NCBI GenBank assembly: GCA_913019975.1 | Contig: CAJWBH010000011.1 | Span: forward strand, 62,001-126,000 | DNA from: Thalassolituus maritimus | Lineage (GTDB): Bacteria; Pseudomonadota; Gammaproteobacteria; Pseudomonadales; Oceanobacteraceae | Direction of reading: 5' to 3' | DNA length: 64,000 nucleotides | Shown: one piece after another, positions 63,684 through 64,000 of the stretch | Layout: every line of letters begins with the position of its first letter | Numbering within the stretch: position 1 is the stretch's first letter | Translations under genes and position numbers: made by a program | The notes under the pieces: model-generated | What the model saw: only the letters and a program-made list of their open reading frames with translations | What the model was told of the DNA's origin: nothing | Database searches by the model: none

Positions 63684-64000
63684 GTGAACAAGCAAGAACT
63701 CCGTAAACTGATCCGCAAAAAGCGCCGTGCCCTGACACCTGCGCAACGTCATAAAGCTGGCCGTAGCCTGACCCGTAGCCTACACCACAGCACTCAGTAC
63801 CTGAGCGCTAACCGGGTGGCTCTTTACCTGAGCAATGATGGTGAAATTGATCCACACTGGGCCATCGAAGATTTGTGGAACCGGGGAAAAGAAGTTTACC
63901 TGCCAGTACTGCACCCTCTGCGCAAAGGCTACCTGACATTTATACGGTACCAACCTGAGACGCCCATGCGTCGCAACCGGTTCGGTATATCAGAACCAGA
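63684..64000 (+). CDS. fau: 5-formyltetrahydrofolate cyclo-ligase (3' end outside the window)
   Basis: This enzyme converts 5-formyl-THF to methenyl-THF. About 105 codons are visible from the GTG at 63684 (GGAAG upstream): MNKQELRKLIRKKRRAL, then VALYLSNDGEIDPHWAI and GKEVYLPVLHP, all typical of the YgfA family N-terminal half. In E. coli it is co-transcribed with 6S RNA. Confidence 0.93.
   Translation, partial: MNKQELRKLIRKKRRALTPAQRHKAGRSLTRSLHHSTQYLSANRVALYLSNDGEIDPHWAIEDLWNRGKEVYLPVLHPLRKGYLTFIRYQPETPMRRNRFGISEP

Overview
The window looks like the chromosome of a marine, aerobic gammaproteobacterium of the Oceanospirillales/Pseudomonadales type. The evidence is conserved housekeeping synteny (ygfB-pepP-ubiH-ubiI, zapA followed by 6S RNA and fau, rppH-ptsP, lgt-thyA), a PA3496-family protein, HexR, UbiK and TRAP carriers. 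I cannot name the species. Coding density is high. I saw no rRNA or tRNA, no transposase and no CRISPR array. Both end genes (pstB and fau) are cut by the window edges.

Layout: 0-4.3 kb holds the high-affinity phosphate operon pstSCAB (minus strand), with two Pho boxes and a -10 placed as in PhoB-dependent promoters. 4.4-10.8 kb holds a TRAP carrier split in two: dctQ-dctM plus a YciA-like thioesterase on plus, and the binding protein dctP on minus. Between these converging halves lies an accessory island with a 28-bp tandem repeat, a RelE/ParE-RelB type toxin-antitoxin pair, and a polymorphic-toxin cassette. The cassette consists of a headless nuclease toxin domain followed two bases later by a 448-residue Imm49-type immunity protein. 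The C-terminal third of that immunity protein aligns with the toxin itself but has lost the toxin's D-x-K catalytic pair. This 'dead toxin copy inside the antidote' is the most unusual thing here.

10.8-17.8 kb: uvrD, hexR, a PA3496-family gene, and a nitrogen-controlled porin-glnK-amtB operon with a clear sigma-54 promoter and NtrC-type palindrome, then ubiK. 17.8-18.6 kb is a gene-free repeat island with 108-bp inverted arms. 18.6-27.1 kb is a urea uptake and breakdown block: urtABCDE, a GntR regulator and allophanate hydrolase, with a palindromic operator but no urea carboxylase or urease in view.

27-64 kb is mostly ordinary: an orphan GspE-family ATPase, a CYTH/CHAD protein, argE and argA, a bile-acid-type symporter, cytochrome c' with a b561 partner, folA, an EAL protein, thyA-lgt, peptidoglycan enzymes, ptsP-rppH, an imelysin-like lipoprotein, rlmI, a small PstS-like protein with a porin, a chemoreceptor, an HDOD protein, the ubiquinone hydroxylases with pepP and ygfB, ZapB-like and ZapA proteins, 6S RNA and the start of fau.
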